Origin: Gammaproteobacteria bacterium
GTDB taxonomy: Bacteria; Pseudomonadota; Gammaproteobacteria; UBA6002
Assembly (NCBI GenBank): GCA_013697705.1
Contig: JACCWJ010000021.1
Span: forward strand, 1 to 64,000
Length of the DNA stretch: 64,000 nt
Reading direction: 5' to 3'
In this document: positions 28,130 through 37,933 of the stretch, one piece after another
How positions within the stretch are numbered: the first letter of the stretch is position 1
How the letters are laid out: each line of letters begins with the position of its first letter
The notes under the pieces: model-generated
Seen by the model: only the letters and a program-made list of their open reading frames with translations
What the model was told of the DNA's origin: nothing
The model's database searches: none
Translations under genes and position numbers: made by a program

Positions 28130-28179
28130 TTATCCTTAATAAGATTTCTTCTTCTATTCCTAGGAGAAGAAATCATTTT

Positions 28180-29031
28180 TTGAGGGCTAGAAGACCCTGC
28201 AATCGCTTCGATTTTTTCAGTCTTTTATTTAAAAGCTTCCGTACAATCGCAATTATATTTTTATTCTTGTCTCCTCCTGCCTATGCTCAGTCCCAACCGA
28301 GGCGAATAATTTCTCTCAGTCCTAATTTAACTGAAATTCTATGTGATATTGGAGCAGAAAGAGAAATTATTGCTTGCGATGCAGCCAGTGATTACCCTGA
28401 ATCAGTAAAGAACATCCCCCACTTAGCAAGCCATTTTAGATTGAATATTGAGCATACTTTAGCGCTGCGTCCTGATCTCATTGCCATCGAGCAATCTACT
28501 TTTTACAAAAAAGATATTGCGAGGTTACGACAGCTAGGAGTAGAGGTATATATCAATCAATCGAGTACCTTAGAGGGCATTGCCCATACGATGATTGATT
28601 TGGGGAAATTGACGGGTCATAAAATAAAAGCACAATCAAGCGCAACGCTTTTCCGCGAAAATATTAATACCATTAGAAATAAATACAAACACAATAATGA
28701 GGTAACTGTTTTTTTTGTCCTGTGGGACCGCCCCTTAATGACTGTCAATGACCACACCATCATAGGTGAGATGATTCAGCTTGCAGGCGGCAAAAATATT
28801 TTTGGCCGTCTCTATCCACGTGCCGCTTTTATCTCGTTAGAAAGTGTAATTAGCCATCGTCCACAAGTCATTATCACGAGTTGTCTGAAACAAAAGAATG
28901 TGAAACGCTTATCTATATTAGGAGGGAAGATTTATTATATCCCATCTGATCTGTTAGAACGTACCGGCCCTAGAATTCTTCAAGGCTATGAGATGATTTG
29001 CCGGTTTTTGAGCGATGGAGTAAGGGCTTGA
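28180..29031 (+). CDS. BtuF-like periplasmic substrate-binding protein
   Basis: The product has about 283 residues from a TTG at 28180 preceded at some distance by TAGGAGAAG. The open frame reaches back to 28078 inside ampE, but that part looks non-coding. A signal peptide ends at AYAQ, then RRIISLSPNLTEILCDIGA, the start of helical-backbone metal-receptor (BtuF/FecB-like) proteins. The RPDLIAIEQ and PQVIITSC segments fit. It probably delivers a corrinoid, heme or iron complex to an ABC importer, but no permease or ATPase gene is adjacent, so the ligand is open. The start codon is uncertain. Confidence 0.78.
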   Translation: MRARRPCNRFDFFSLLFKSFRTIAIIFLFLSPPAYAQSQPRRIISLSPNLTEILCDIGAEREIIACDAASDYPESVKNIPHLASHFRLNIEHTLALRPDLIAIEQSTFYKKDIARLRQLGVEVYINQSSTLEGIAHTMIDLGKLTGHKIKAQSSATLFRENINTIRNKYKHNNEVTVFFVLWDRPLMTVNDHTIIGEMIQLAGGKNIFGRLYPRAAFISLESVISHRPQVIITSCLKQKNVKRLSILGGKIYYIPSDLLERTGPRILQGYEMICRFLSDGVRA

Positions 29032-29133
29032 GTTATGATAAGAAATGAGAAATCTGCTTGCCGATTGATTCAATAACAGTACAATAACTTAATCTCGTAG
29101 TTTACCGACTAAAAGTCCCATTAAGGAATATAA

Positions 29134-31800
29134 ATGTCCGAACAGAAAAATCAATTCGATGATGTCGATCCAATTGAAACTCAGGAGTGGCTGTCCGCGC
29201 TTGATTCAGTAATGAGTTTTGAAAGTACAGAGCGTGCAAAATTTTTAATACAAAAACTCTTTCATCGTCTTAAACAGCGCGATCCCGATATGGATTTTTC
29301 GCTGAATACGCCATATAGAAATAGCATCCCCATTGAATTAGAAGCAAAAATGCCTAATGGCAGTGACATCGCAGCTCGAATTCTCTCTTTTATTCGTTGG
29401 AATGCGGTCGCTATGGTATTGCATGGCGGCAAAACAGCCCCGGAATTAGGAGGGCACATAGCCACTTATGCGTCGGCAGCAATATTATATGAGGTGGGGT
29501 TCAACTACTTCTTTAAGGGCAGAAATGATAATAACTTAGGTGATTTACTTTATATTCAGGGTCATTCAGCGCCTGGAATCTACGCCCGTGCTTTTCTTGA
29601 AGGCAGATTAAGTGAAGAGAATTTAATGAATTTTCGCCAAGAGGTGCATGGCGATGGGCTTTCCTCCTATCCCCACCCTTGGTTAATGCCTGACTTTTGG
29701 CAATTCCCGACTGTTTCTATGGGCCTCGGTCCCTTGCAGGCAATCTATCAAGCTAGATTTTTAAAATATTTAGAAAATCGCAAGTTAGTGGCAGATCAAC
29801 AAAGGAAAGTGTGGTGTTTCTGTGGTGATGGCGAGATGGATGAGCCCGAATCATTGGGGGCATTGACGGTCGCTTCTCGTGAAAAACTAGATAACTTAAT
29901 TTTTGTAATTAACTGCAACTTACAACGCTTAGATGGTCCAGTACGTGGAAATGGCAAGATCATTCAAGAACTGGAAAGCTTATTTCGTGGCGCTGGGTGG
30001 AACGTAATTAAGGTTATTTGGGGAAGTCGCTGGGATACTTTATTAGCAAAAGATAAAACAGGACTGTTACAAAAAAGAATGGATGAAGCCGTAGATGGCG
30101 AATATCAAAATTACAAAGCAAATGATGGCGCTTATGTCCGCAAACATTTCTTTGGTAAGTATCCTGAATTACTTGAGCTGGTAAAAGACATGTCCGACGA
30201 CGACATCTGGCATTTAAATCGCGGTGGCCATGACCCACAAAAAGTGTATGCCGCTTACGCTGCTGCCACTAAACATACAGGGCAGCCTACCGTCATTCTG
30301 GCAAAGACAATCAAAGGTTATGGAATGGGTGCGGCTGGAGAAGGGATGAATATCACCCACCAGCAAAAGAAGATGTCGATTGAACATCTCAAAACATTTT
30401 GTGATCGATTTTCCATTCCGATTTCGGCGGATAAAATAGAAAGCCTGCCGTTTTATCGCCCGGAAGAAGGCAGCCCGGAATACAAATTTATCCATCAGCA
30501 AAGGCAAGCACTCGGAGGGTATTTACCTAAACGTTATTCGCAATCTCCGCAGCTGCTTATCCCTGCGTTAGAAACTTTCGAGCCTTTACTCAAAAACTCT
30601 GGTGATAGAGAAATCTCCACCACAATGGCTTTTGTCAGAGTGCTCACTATCCTATTAAAAGATAAAAATATTGCCGCTAATATTGTGCCCATTGTCCCTG
30701 ACGAATGTAGAACATTCGGAATGGAGGGTTTATTTCGTCAGATTGGGATTTATTCTCCGCTAGGTCAACTTTACGACCCAGTGGATAAAGACCAGGTAAT
30801 GTTTTATCGCGAAGCAAAAGACGGTCAGCTATTAGAAGAAGGGATAACTGAAGGGGGTGCCTTTGCTTCGTGGATGGCAGCAGCAACTTCTTATAGCACC
30901 AATGGTTTACCCCTGATCCCTTTTTACATCTATTATTCGATGTTTGGATTTCAGCGCGTGGGCGATCTTGCTTGGGCAGCAGGTGATATGCGAGCCCGCG
31001 GATTTTTACTTGGAGGAACAGCGGGGCGTACCACTTTAGCGGGAGAAGGGTTGCAACACACCGATGGCCATAGCCATATCTTCTCAAGCGTCATCCCTAA
31101 TTGCGTCAGTTATGACCCTTCTTTTGCCTATGAAGTCGCTGTCATTATTCAACATGGCTTGAAGCGGATGTTTCAAGATCAAGAAGACGTCTTTTATTAC
31201 ATCACGCTGATGAATGAAAACTATTATCAACCTGATATGCCAACTAAGGTTGAAGAAGGCATTATCAAAGGGATGTACTTATTTCAGCCAGGGAAAAAAG
31301 CGGATGTTCGAGTACAACTTTTAGGTGCAGGAACAATTTTAAGAGAAGTCATTAGTGCGAGTGAATTATTAGAAAAAGATTTTGGTATTAGCGCCGATGT
31401 CTGGAGTGTACCCAGCTTTACTGAACTACGCCGAGAAGGTCTAAATATTGCGAGGGAAAATTTATTGCACCCTGAGCAGTCACCCAAAATACCTTATGTA
31501 ACGCAGTGTTTGAGAGATAAATCAGGCCCCGTGATTGCGGCAACAGATTATATGCGATTATTTGCGGATCAAATTAGAGAATTTATTGAACAGCCTTATT
31601 ATGTATTAGGCACCGATGGTTTTGGTAGAAGTGATACGCGGAGAGCACTGCGTTGGTATTTCGAAGTTGATGCCAAATTTATTGCTTATACCGCGATTAA
31701 GGCACTTGCTGATGAGAACAAAGTATCTGCGGAAATAGTGGCTAAAGCGATTCAGCTATACGATATCAATCCAGAAAAAATAAATCCCATGACTGCTTAA
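29134..31800 (+). CDS. aceE: Pyruvate dehydrogenase E1 component (homodimeric type)
   Basis: The product has 888 residues, as in E. coli AceE (887). It is the thiamine-diphosphate decarboxylase of the pyruvate dehydrogenase complex. Signatures include QGHSAPGIYARAFLEGRL, the TPP-binding GDGEMDEPES followed by NCNLQRLDGPVRGNG, and GEGLQHTDGHS. It begins the aceE-(small gene)-aceF-lpdA operon. Confidence 0.97.
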   Translation: MSEQKNQFDDVDPIETQEWLSALDSVMSFESTERAKFLIQKLFHRLKQRDPDMDFSLNTPYRNSIPIELEAKMPNGSDIAARILSFIRWNAVAMVLHGGKTAPELGGHIATYASAAILYEVGFNYFFKGRNDNNLGDLLYIQGHSAPGIYARAFLEGRLSEENLMNFRQEVHGDGLSSYPHPWLMPDFWQFPTVSMGLGPLQAIYQARFLKYLENRKLVADQQRKVWCFCGDGEMDEPESLGALTVASREKLDNLIFVINCNLQRLDGPVRGNGKIIQELESLFRGAGWNVIKVIWGSRWDTLLAKDKTGLLQKRMDEAVDGEYQNYKANDGAYVRKHFFGKYPELLELVKDMSDDDIWHLNRGGHDPQKVYAAYAAATKHTGQPTVILAKTIKGYGMGAAGEGMNITHQQKKMSIEHLKTFCDRFSIPISADKIESLPFYRPEEGSPEYKFIHQQRQALGGYLPKRYSQSPQLLIPALETFEPLLKNSGDREISTTMAFVRVLTILLKDKNIAANIVPIVPDECRTFGMEGLFRQIGIYSPLGQLYDPVDKDQVMFYREAKDGQLLEEGITEGGAFASWMAAATSYSTNGLPLIPFYIYYSMFGFQRVGDLAWAAGDMRARGFLLGGTAGRTTLAGEGLQHTDGHSHIFSSVIPNCVSYDPSFAYEVAVIIQHGLKRMFQDQEDVFYYITLMNENYYQPDMPTKVEEGIIKGMYLFQPGKKADVRVQLLGAGTILREVISASELLEKDFGISADVWSVPSFTELRREGLNIARENLLHPEQSPKIPYVTQCLRDKSGPVIAATDYMRLFADQIREFIEQPYYVLGTDGFGRSDTRRALRWYFEVDAKFIAYTAIKALADENKVSAEIVAKAIQLYDINPEKINPMTA

Positions 31801-31813
31801 CAGGGGTGTCGCT

Positions 31814-32212
31814 ATGAATATATATCCAAGCAAATGGATTCAATTAATTATCCTTGCCAGTTTTTTTATTATTTCCAATAGCTCAGCCATGGTAAATCAT
31901 AGTGCCGGTTTGCATTTACAATTACCGGATTCCCTCATAGATGTGAAAAATAGTGATATCGAAGAAATACAAGTTTTTCAAACTAGCCCTGGGTCAGCTT
32001 CAGCCATTATTAGTTTAAAACCTTCTGCCGCCGCTAGGCTTCACAAATTGACTGAAGAACAAGTGGGAAAATCTGTTGTTTGGATTTGGGATGGGAGAGT
32101 ATTGAGCATGGAGGTTTTAAAGTCCCCCCTTCCTAAAGATTTTACAGTATATAATTTTACTTCATTTGAAGCGGATGAATTTAAAAGAAAGACTTCAAAA
32201 ACCGTTTCGTAA
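31814..32212 (+). CDS. Small secreted protein of unknown function in the PDH operon
   Basis: The product has 132 residues: an N-terminal signal peptide (hydrophobic core LIILASFFII, possible cleavage after SSA), then about 105 residues of mixed alpha/beta character. A segment (about 60-115: IISLKPSAAARL, KLTEEQVGK, IWDGRVLS) loosely recalls the P1 subdomain of SecD (a residue-rich helix, then a 'DGRV' strand), but this is weak. It sits 13 bases after aceE and 29 before aceF on the same strand, preceded by CAGGGGTG. An exported protein inside the PDH operon is unexpected. Function unknown. Confidence 0.75.
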   Translation: MNIYPSKWIQLIILASFFIISNSSAMVNHSAGLHLQLPDSLIDVKNSDIEEIQVFQTSPGSASAIISLKPSAAARLHKLTEEQVGKSVVWIWDGRVLSMEVLKSPLPKDFTVYNFTSFEADEFKRKTSKTVS

Positions 32213-32241
32213 GCATCAAATTTCCCAATAGGAGTAATACC

Positions 32242-33846
32242 TTGACCATTAAGGAAATAAAAGTTCCCAACATAGGCGATGTCAGTGATGTTGAAGTCAT
32301 TGAAATATCGGTATCACCGGGAGACAGAGTAAAAAAAGAAGACTCGTTGGTTACACTCGAAAGTGAAAAAGCCAGCATGGAAATTCCGTCTTCAGATGAG
32401 GGAACGGTTGAGGAAGTGAAGGTAAAATTGGGAGACAAAGTATCAGAGGGATCCGTCATTATAACGTTGCGTACGGAAGAAGAAACATCCGTTTCGACCG
32501 AACCTTCAAAAACGAATGAACCTATACCGCCTGAAAAAAGCGAAATAAAATCGCCTGTCGCATCGTCCACCAAACAATCTAAAGAAGTGAGTGTCACCAT
32601 TCCCGATATCGGCGACGCTAAAGATGCCGAAGTGATTGAAATACTCGTAGAGCCTGGCCAGCACGTCAATAAGGAAGAGTCCTTAATCACCTTGGAGGGT
32701 GAAAAGGCTACTATGGAAATTCCGTCTCCTTTTGCCGGGCAAATTAAGACTATTACTCTTAAAATGGGTGATAAAGTTTCGAAGGGCGATGCAATACTTA
32801 CCTTAGTCATTTCAGAAGAGTATCCCTCTACACTCAGTGCTGAACTCCCTAGTGCGCCGGTCCGTGAGCCCTCTGTGCCTAAAGTAGAGAACGCAAGTAC
32901 TAAATCCTCAGTCACGCCCGTACTCGCCACACCGAGCACAAGTAATGAGTCAACACATGCAAGCCCATCGGTACGTCGACTGGCACGAGAATTTGGCATT
33001 GATCTTAGTCGTCTAAAGGGTACGGGTCCTAAACAACGTATTATGAAAGAAGATTTACAAAAATACGTGAAAGGTGTTTTAAGTGAGGGAGATTCGCGGG
33101 GGTCTGGTTTACAAATACCTAAAATGCCGGAAATTGATTTTTCAAAATATGGGGAAACCGAATGCATCCCCCTAAACAAAATTAAAAAATTAACGGGTAT
33201 TAATGTGCATCGTAGTTGGGTGACTATTCCGCACGTGACGCAATTTGGACAGGCAGATATAACTGATCTAGAAGAATTTAGAAAATCCCAAAAAGAGGAA
33301 ACAGAAAAGCAGGGCGTCAAACTCACTCCCTTGGTATTTATAATGAAAGCAGTCATCCTTTCATTAAAAGAGTTTCCCCATTTTAATGCATCCCTGGATT
33401 CCAAAGGTGAAAACCTAATTTTGAAAAAATATTATAATTTAGGAATAGCAGTTGATACTCCAAATGGTTTGGTGGTACCGGTCGTTAAAGACGTTGATAA
33501 AAAAAGTACTTTGGAATTAGCTCAAGAACTTGCTGAGATCAGCCAAAAAGCAAGATCGAAAGGCCTGTCTCCTGCGGAGATGTCGGGAAGTTGCTTCACC
33601 ATTTCAAGTCTAGGGGGTATAGGCGGCACAGGGTTTACACCTATTATTAATGCACCAGACGTCGCCATTTTAGGTGTTTCCAAAGCATCGATGACAGCTA
33701 TCTATCAAGACGAAGCGTTTAACCCGAGACTGATGTTGCCACTTTCACTCTCCTATGACCACCGTGTTATAGATGGTGCCGATGGCGCTCGCTTCATTGT
33801 CTATTTAGCGAAATATCTTTCAGATATACGCACATTATTACTATAA
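32242..33846 (+). CDS. aceF: Dihydrolipoyllysine acetyltransferase (PDH E2)
   Basis: The product has 534 residues. It has two lipoyl domains with lipoylation lysines K43 (LESEKASMEIP) and K155 (LEGEKATMEIP), Pro/Ser/Thr-rich linkers, a peripheral subunit-binding domain (SPSVRRLAREFGIDLSRLKGTG) and a catalytic domain ending in DHRVIDGADGARF with the active-site His. The start is TTG at 32242, with AGGAG 7 bases upstream. E. coli AceF has three lipoyl domains; two is common elsewhere. A long open frame on the opposite strand is a codon-bias artefact. Confidence 0.96.
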   Translation: MTIKEIKVPNIGDVSDVEVIEISVSPGDRVKKEDSLVTLESEKASMEIPSSDEGTVEEVKVKLGDKVSEGSVIITLRTEEETSVSTEPSKTNEPIPPEKSEIKSPVASSTKQSKEVSVTIPDIGDAKDAEVIEILVEPGQHVNKEESLITLEGEKATMEIPSPFAGQIKTITLKMGDKVSKGDAILTLVISEEYPSTLSAELPSAPVREPSVPKVENASTKSSVTPVLATPSTSNESTHASPSVRRLAREFGIDLSRLKGTGPKQRIMKEDLQKYVKGVLSEGDSRGSGLQIPKMPEIDFSKYGETECIPLNKIKKLTGINVHRSWVTIPHVTQFGQADITDLEEFRKSQKEETEKQGVKLTPLVFIMKAVILSLKEFPHFNASLDSKGENLILKKYYNLGIAVDTPNGLVVPVVKDVDKKSTLELAQELAEISQKARSKGLSPAEMSGSCFTISSLGGIGGTGFTPIINAPDVAILGVSKASMTAIYQDEAFNPRLMLPLSLSYDHRVIDGADGARFIVYLAKYLSDIRTLLL

Positions 33847-33861
33847 GAGGAATGATTAACT

Positions 33862-35286
33862 ATGTCAGAACTGAAAACTGAGGTTGTTGTAATAGGGAGC
33901 GGGCCAGGGGGGTATACCGCTGCTTTTCGCGCTGCAGACTTAGGGAAAAAAGTTATCCTAGTAGAACGATATGAAACATTAGGAGGAGTATGCCTGAATG
34001 TGGGTTGTATCCCTTCTAAAGCCTTATTGCACATAGCGAAAGTTTTACAAGAGGCGCATGAAGCTTCGGAAATTGGACTTACCGTCGGCGACATAGCAAT
34101 TGATATACCCAAGGTGAATCAATGGAAAGATAAAAACGTAGTAGGCCGATTAACTGGTGGCCTCAAAATGCTGGCAAAGCAACGCCAAGTGCAGGTAGTG
34201 CAAGGAACGGCAAAATTTATTTCCGATCGTCAAATAGAAGTTACCGGCCCTGAGGGCAAAACGTTAATCTCTTTTGAGAATGCAATTGTTGCAGTCGGAT
34301 CCAGGCCAGTTAAATTACCTTTCATTCCAGAGGATCCCCGTGTAATTGACTCAACGGGTGCGCTAAAGCTTGAACACACTCAGGGGCGGATGTTAGTCAT
34401 CGGAGGCGGAATTATTGGCTTGGAGATGGCCACCGTTTACCAAGCATTAGGCAGTAAGATTACAGTCGTTGAATTAATGGACCAACTTATTCCAGGTGCT
34501 GACCGAGATGTAGTAGCTCCTTTGCATAAGTTTATCGGTAAGAAATATGAAAATATTTTGCTAGAAACCAAGGTGACTAAAGTGGAAGCGACCCCCAAAG
34601 GTTTATTAGTGACCTTTGAAGGTAAAAATGCTCCAGAAAAACCTGAACTCTTTGATAGTGTCTTAGTTGCAGTAGGTCGTAGACCTAATGGAGATCTCGT
34701 TGGAGCAGAAAATGCCGGAATCAAAGTTGATGAACGAGGTTTCATTACGGTTGATAAGCAAATGCGAACGAATGTTGGTCATATTTTTGCGATTGGTGAT
34801 GTGGTGGGCAATCCTATGCTTGCTCATAAAGCTATGCCGGAAGGAAGAATTGCGGCCGAAGTCATCGCAGGTAAAAAACATTACTTTGATCCCAAATGTA
34901 TCGCTTCAGTGGCTTACACCGATCCCGAAGTTGCTTGGGTGGGGCTTACCGAAAATGATGCAAAAAAACAAGGCATCCAATATGGCAAGGGTGTGTTTCC
35001 ATGGGCTGCAAGTGGACGTGCCTTGAGTATAGGGCGAACAGAAGGGCTCACTAAAATTCTCTTTGACGAAAAGACCCAGCGTATATTAGGCGCAGGCATC
35101 GTGGGACCCAATGCCGGAGAATTGATTAGTGAATTAGCATTAGCAATAGAAATGGGCTGTGATGCAGAGGATATCGCATTAACTATTCACCCCCATCCAA
35201 CTTTATCTGAAACTGTCATGTTAGCAGCAGAAGTGTTTGAAGGGACTATTACAGACCTTTACCTCCCTAAGAAAAAAGAGTCATAA
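33862..35286 (+). CDS. lpdA: Dihydrolipoyl dehydrogenase (E3)
   Basis: The product has 474 residues. The FAD motif is GSGPGGYTAAFRAADLG, the redox disulfide GGVCLNVGCIPSKAL, the NAD motif GGGIIGLEMATVY, and the C-terminal HPHPTLSE contains the catalytic His-Glu pair. It reoxidises lipoamide of PDH and of other 2-oxoacid complexes. It ends the aceEF-lpd operon, 15 bases after aceF, and is followed by a long perfect hairpin. Confidence 0.97.
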   Translation: MSELKTEVVVIGSGPGGYTAAFRAADLGKKVILVERYETLGGVCLNVGCIPSKALLHIAKVLQEAHEASEIGLTVGDIAIDIPKVNQWKDKNVVGRLTGGLKMLAKQRQVQVVQGTAKFISDRQIEVTGPEGKTLISFENAIVAVGSRPVKLPFIPEDPRVIDSTGALKLEHTQGRMLVIGGGIIGLEMATVYQALGSKITVVELMDQLIPGADRDVVAPLHKFIGKKYENILLETKVTKVEATPKGLLVTFEGKNAPEKPELFDSVLVAVGRRPNGDLVGAENAGIKVDERGFITVDKQMRTNVGHIFAIGDVVGNPMLAHKAMPEGRIAAEVIAGKKHYFDPKCIASVAYTDPEVAWVGLTENDAKKQGIQYGKGVFPWAASGRALSIGRTEGLTKILFDEKTQRILGAGIVGPNAGELISELALAIEMGCDAEDIALTIHPHPTLSETVMLAAEVFEGTITDLYLPKKKES

Positions 35287-35297
35287 ATTATTCCGAA

Positions 35298-35335
35298 CTA
35301 TTCGTGACGTGACATATCTGTCACGTCACGAATAG
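35298..35335 (+). terminator. 17-bp perfect hairpin after lpdA
   Basis: CTATTCGTGACGTGACA, loop TATC, then TGTCACGTCACGAATAG, starting 12 bases after the lpdA stop. The stem is long and GC-balanced but lacks a following T tract. It may be an mRNA 3'-end stabiliser, a Rho-independent stop of unusual form, or a protein-binding palindrome. A smaller 8-bp hairpin (35434-35441 with 35448-35455) overlaps the comF stop on the other side. Confidence 0.75.
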
Positions 35336-35443
35336 CCTACATGTCGCGGACATGGAAAGATTGTCGCAGTACGATAGAAAGATATATCGTGGGAGAAGTC
35401 CACTGATAATAAAAGTGGCCTGAACTAGTACCGAGAAAGGGCG

Positions 35444-36157
35444 CTACCCCTTTCTAACTAATTCTGTTCTTGCTATACACCAAACCTCAATGGTAGCAAC
35501 GCCAGCCTTTTTAAGTACTTTAGCTAATTCTGATACTGTCCCAGCAGTTGTGATGACATCATCCAAAATCGCGACATGACGATAAGGAAGGGGTTTGGTG
35601 ACTTGAAAAACGTTTTTAATATTTCTCTGCCTATCCTTAATTTCTAGTAAACTTTGCGGTGCCGTGGAGCGGGTGCGTCTAACACATAAGAAATCGACAG
35701 GAAGATCAAGTAACTTTTTCAGGGGTCGAGCAATCTCAACTGATTGATTGTAACCCCGTGTTCTTAATCGACTTATATGAAGTGGCACAGGAATAATGCA
35801 CTCCGGCAACGTAAGATTATGGGCGTTATATTGCTCTAAAATTTTTTTGGCTAGTAACACTCCAATGGGGTAAGCAAGGCGTAATTTTTTTTGAAATTTG
35901 AGTTGGGTAATCAGTGAGGGTATAGGAAACCTATAACTAAATAAGATAAGTGCGCGCTCAAAGGGGGGCGGGTTGATAAGACATTCACCGCATTGCTGTG
36001 CCCATGTTTCGCTGGGGAGCTCTGTGCCGCAAGTATAGCAATATCCTTTTAACCAGGGTAATTCAGCTAAACAGTCAGAACAAAAAAAGTCATTATGTGT
36101 AAAGCCACAAACAATGCAATTTATAGGCAATAACCAATCGATACATTTTTTTAGCAT
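35444..36157 (-). CDS. comF: ComF-family amidophosphoribosyltransferase-like protein
   Basis: The product has 237 residues. An N-terminal zinc-ribbon-like part holds paired cysteines (NCIVCG, CSDC, CYTCG, CGEC). A phosphoribosyltransferase fold follows, with the PRPP loop VAILDDVITTAGTV and the RTRGYNQS segment typical of ComF/GntX. The family takes part in natural transformation, though the reaction is unclear. It is divergent from bioH, a neighbourhood also known in E. coli (gntX-bioH). Confidence 0.93.
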   Translation of the reverse strand: MLKKCIDWLLPINCIVCGFTHNDFFCSDCLAELPWLKGYCYTCGTELPSETWAQQCGECLINPPPFERALILFSYRFPIPSLITQLKFQKKLRLAYPIGVLLAKKILEQYNAHNLTLPECIIPVPLHISRLRTRGYNQSVEIARPLKKLLDLPVDFLCVRRTRSTAPQSLLEIKDRQRNIKNVFQVTKPLPYRHVAILDDVITTAGTVSELAKVLKKAGVATIEVWCIARTELVRKG

Positions 36158-36266
36158 GAAATACTTCTTTTAATTCACTCTTCTTTATTATTACAATACT
36201 CGTATTCTCTTAATTATATATACAGCTATAAATACAGTAGCTATGCGCTAGTGATAAAGAAGACAC

Positions 36267-37031
36267 GTGAAAAAATTATTTTCTGAGACATTTGGGCAGG
36301 GTCCTGAGATTGTTTTGCTTCATGGATGGGGAATACACAGCGGGATATGGCAATTTATTGCCGCAAGTCTGGCAGAAGAATTTCGTGTGACGATTATTGA
36401 TCTTCCCGGGTTTGGCCGTAGTGAAATGATCTCCAACTATACTTTAGAAGGTATTGTTGCAAGTTTACTTACAATCGCCCCTTCAAAGGCTATGTGGCTA
36501 GGATGGTCCTTGGGAGGGCTCATCGCCACCAAGTTCGCACTGGTTTATCCCCAATTAGTTAATAAATTAATTTGTGTAGCGAGCACACCTAAGTTTCTAA
36601 AGTGTGATGACTGGCCGGGAATGGATATTTCAGTATTACAGAAATTTAATGAACAACTTGCCAGTGATTATGAAACGACGTTGATGCGATTTCTGCTTCT
36701 GCAATTTTACGGGGTTAACGTGGATAAAAAAATAGTTAAGTGGCTAGGTTCAAATTTATTTTTATATGGCAAACCTGCAGTTGCAGTACTCAATGCGGCC
36801 TTAGATATATTATCAAAGATTGATTTGCGCGATGAGTTACAGAATTTACAATGCCCTGCACTCTATATTTTAGGAAAAATGGACGCTTTAGTCCCTTCAC
36901 GCATTAAAGACAAATTGACTGATTTGCATGCAGATATTCGTGCCGTCGTGTTGCCACATGCGAGTCATGCTCCTTTTATAACAGATGGCAAAACATTTTT
37001 GTCTGAAGTGCGACGTTTTGCCTATGAATAA
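36267..37031 (+). CDS. bioH: Pimeloyl-ACP methyl ester carboxylesterase BioH
   Basis: The product has 254 residues from a GTG start. The alpha/beta hydrolase core has LLHGWGIHSGIW, DLPGFGRS, the nucleophile elbow GWSLGG, and a late ASHAPF carrying the catalytic His. BioH removes the methyl ester that BioC adds, releasing pimeloyl-ACP for biotin synthesis. Its stop overlaps the bioC start by 8 bases, which supports the BioH assignment. Confidence 0.93.
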   Translation: MKKLFSETFGQGPEIVLLHGWGIHSGIWQFIAASLAEEFRVTIIDLPGFGRSEMISNYTLEGIVASLLTIAPSKAMWLGWSLGGLIATKFALVYPQLVNKLICVASTPKFLKCDDWPGMDISVLQKFNEQLASDYETTLMRFLLLQFYGVNVDKKIVKWLGSNLFLYGKPAVAVLNAALDILSKIDLRDELQNLQCPALYILGKMDALVPSRIKDKLTDLHADIRAVVLPHASHAPFITDGKTFLSEVRRFAYE

Positions 37032-37905
37032 GCTAAATAAACCGTTGCTGCTAAAACAGGATATACAAAAATCGTTTAACAGTGCTGTAGATACGTATGA
37101 TGAAGCAGCATTTTTTCAACGAGAAGTCGCTGATAGATTAATTGAGCGTCTAGATTATATTCGTATTGAACCGAAGTATATTTTAGACCTGGGGGCAGGG
37201 ACAGGATACGCTACGTCACTGTTAGAAAAAAAATATAAAAAAGCAAAAGTGATCGTTTTTGATATAGCGGAAAAAATGTTACAAAAAAGCAAACAAAATA
37301 AACGTTGGTTTGATCGCAAACGTTATCTTTGTGGCGATGCCGACCACCTTCCCTTTGCTGATAAATCAATGGATTTAATATTTTCTAACCTCATGCTGCA
37401 TTGGACGCACGATATCGACAAAACCATTCAAGAAGTACATCGTATTTTAAAGCCTAACGGTTTATTTTTATTTTCAACACTAGGGCCCGATACATTGTAT
37501 GAATTGCGGCAAAGTTGGCAATCGATTGATGCCGGAGTTCATGTGCATTATTTTACGGATATGCATAATATTGGCGATTTTTTGCAAAAAGCCTCGTTTG
37601 CAGATTCCGTAGTAGATATGGAATTTATAACCATTACCTATAATGATTTGAAGAAAGTATTATTGGATTTGAAAGATTTAGGCACCCATAATATTGCTCC
37701 GGATAGATCAAGAGGTCTTACAGGCAAAGCTAAGTTTAATAAATTTGTTCATGCCTACGAAAAATATCGTAACCCAGAGGGTTTAATTCCTGTAACGTAC
37801 GAAGTTATCTATGGACTGGGGTGGCGGAGAGAAGTTGATCCCCTACAAATTCAGGAAATCTCAATTCCAATAGGGTCGATTCAAAAAAATCCTCTTCAAC
37901 GTTAA
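37024..37905 (+). CDS. bioC: Malonyl-ACP O-methyltransferase BioC
   Basis: The product has 293 residues from the ATG at 37024 (the frame extends to 36985 inside bioH, but the internal ATG fits the family). The N-terminal IQKSFNSAVDTYDEAAFFQREVA is typical of BioC, then the SAM motif ILDLGAGTGYAT, DADHLPFADKSMDLIFSN and GLFLFSTLGPDTLYELR. It methylates malonyl-ACP to start pimelate synthesis. With bioH this gives a two-gene biotin block; bioA, bioB, bioD and bioF are not in the window. Confidence 0.94.
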   Translation: MNKLNKPLLLKQDIQKSFNSAVDTYDEAAFFQREVADRLIERLDYIRIEPKYILDLGAGTGYATSLLEKKYKKAKVIVFDIAEKMLQKSKQNKRWFDRKRYLCGDADHLPFADKSMDLIFSNLMLHWTHDIDKTIQEVHRILKPNGLFLFSTLGPDTLYELRQSWQSIDAGVHVHYFTDMHNIGDFLQKASFADSVVDMEFITITYNDLKKVLLDLKDLGTHNIAPDRSRGLTGKAKFNKFVHAYEKYRNPEGLIPVTYEVIYGLGWRREVDPLQIQEISIPIGSIQKNPLQR

Positions 37906-37933
37906 TCATGACCCGAAACTAGAATTAATTACT

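Noticed and set aside
32181-33404. Long 407-codon minus-strand frame
   Set aside because: It lies opposite aceF, whose lipoyl and catalytic motifs are clear. The reverse frame has Ser/Thr-rich, unrecognisable composition and is an artefact of codon use.
35341-35443. Possible small RNA between lpdA and comF
   Set aside because: Only short hairpins are visible; no match to RNase P, 6S or 4.5S RNA signatures that I know.
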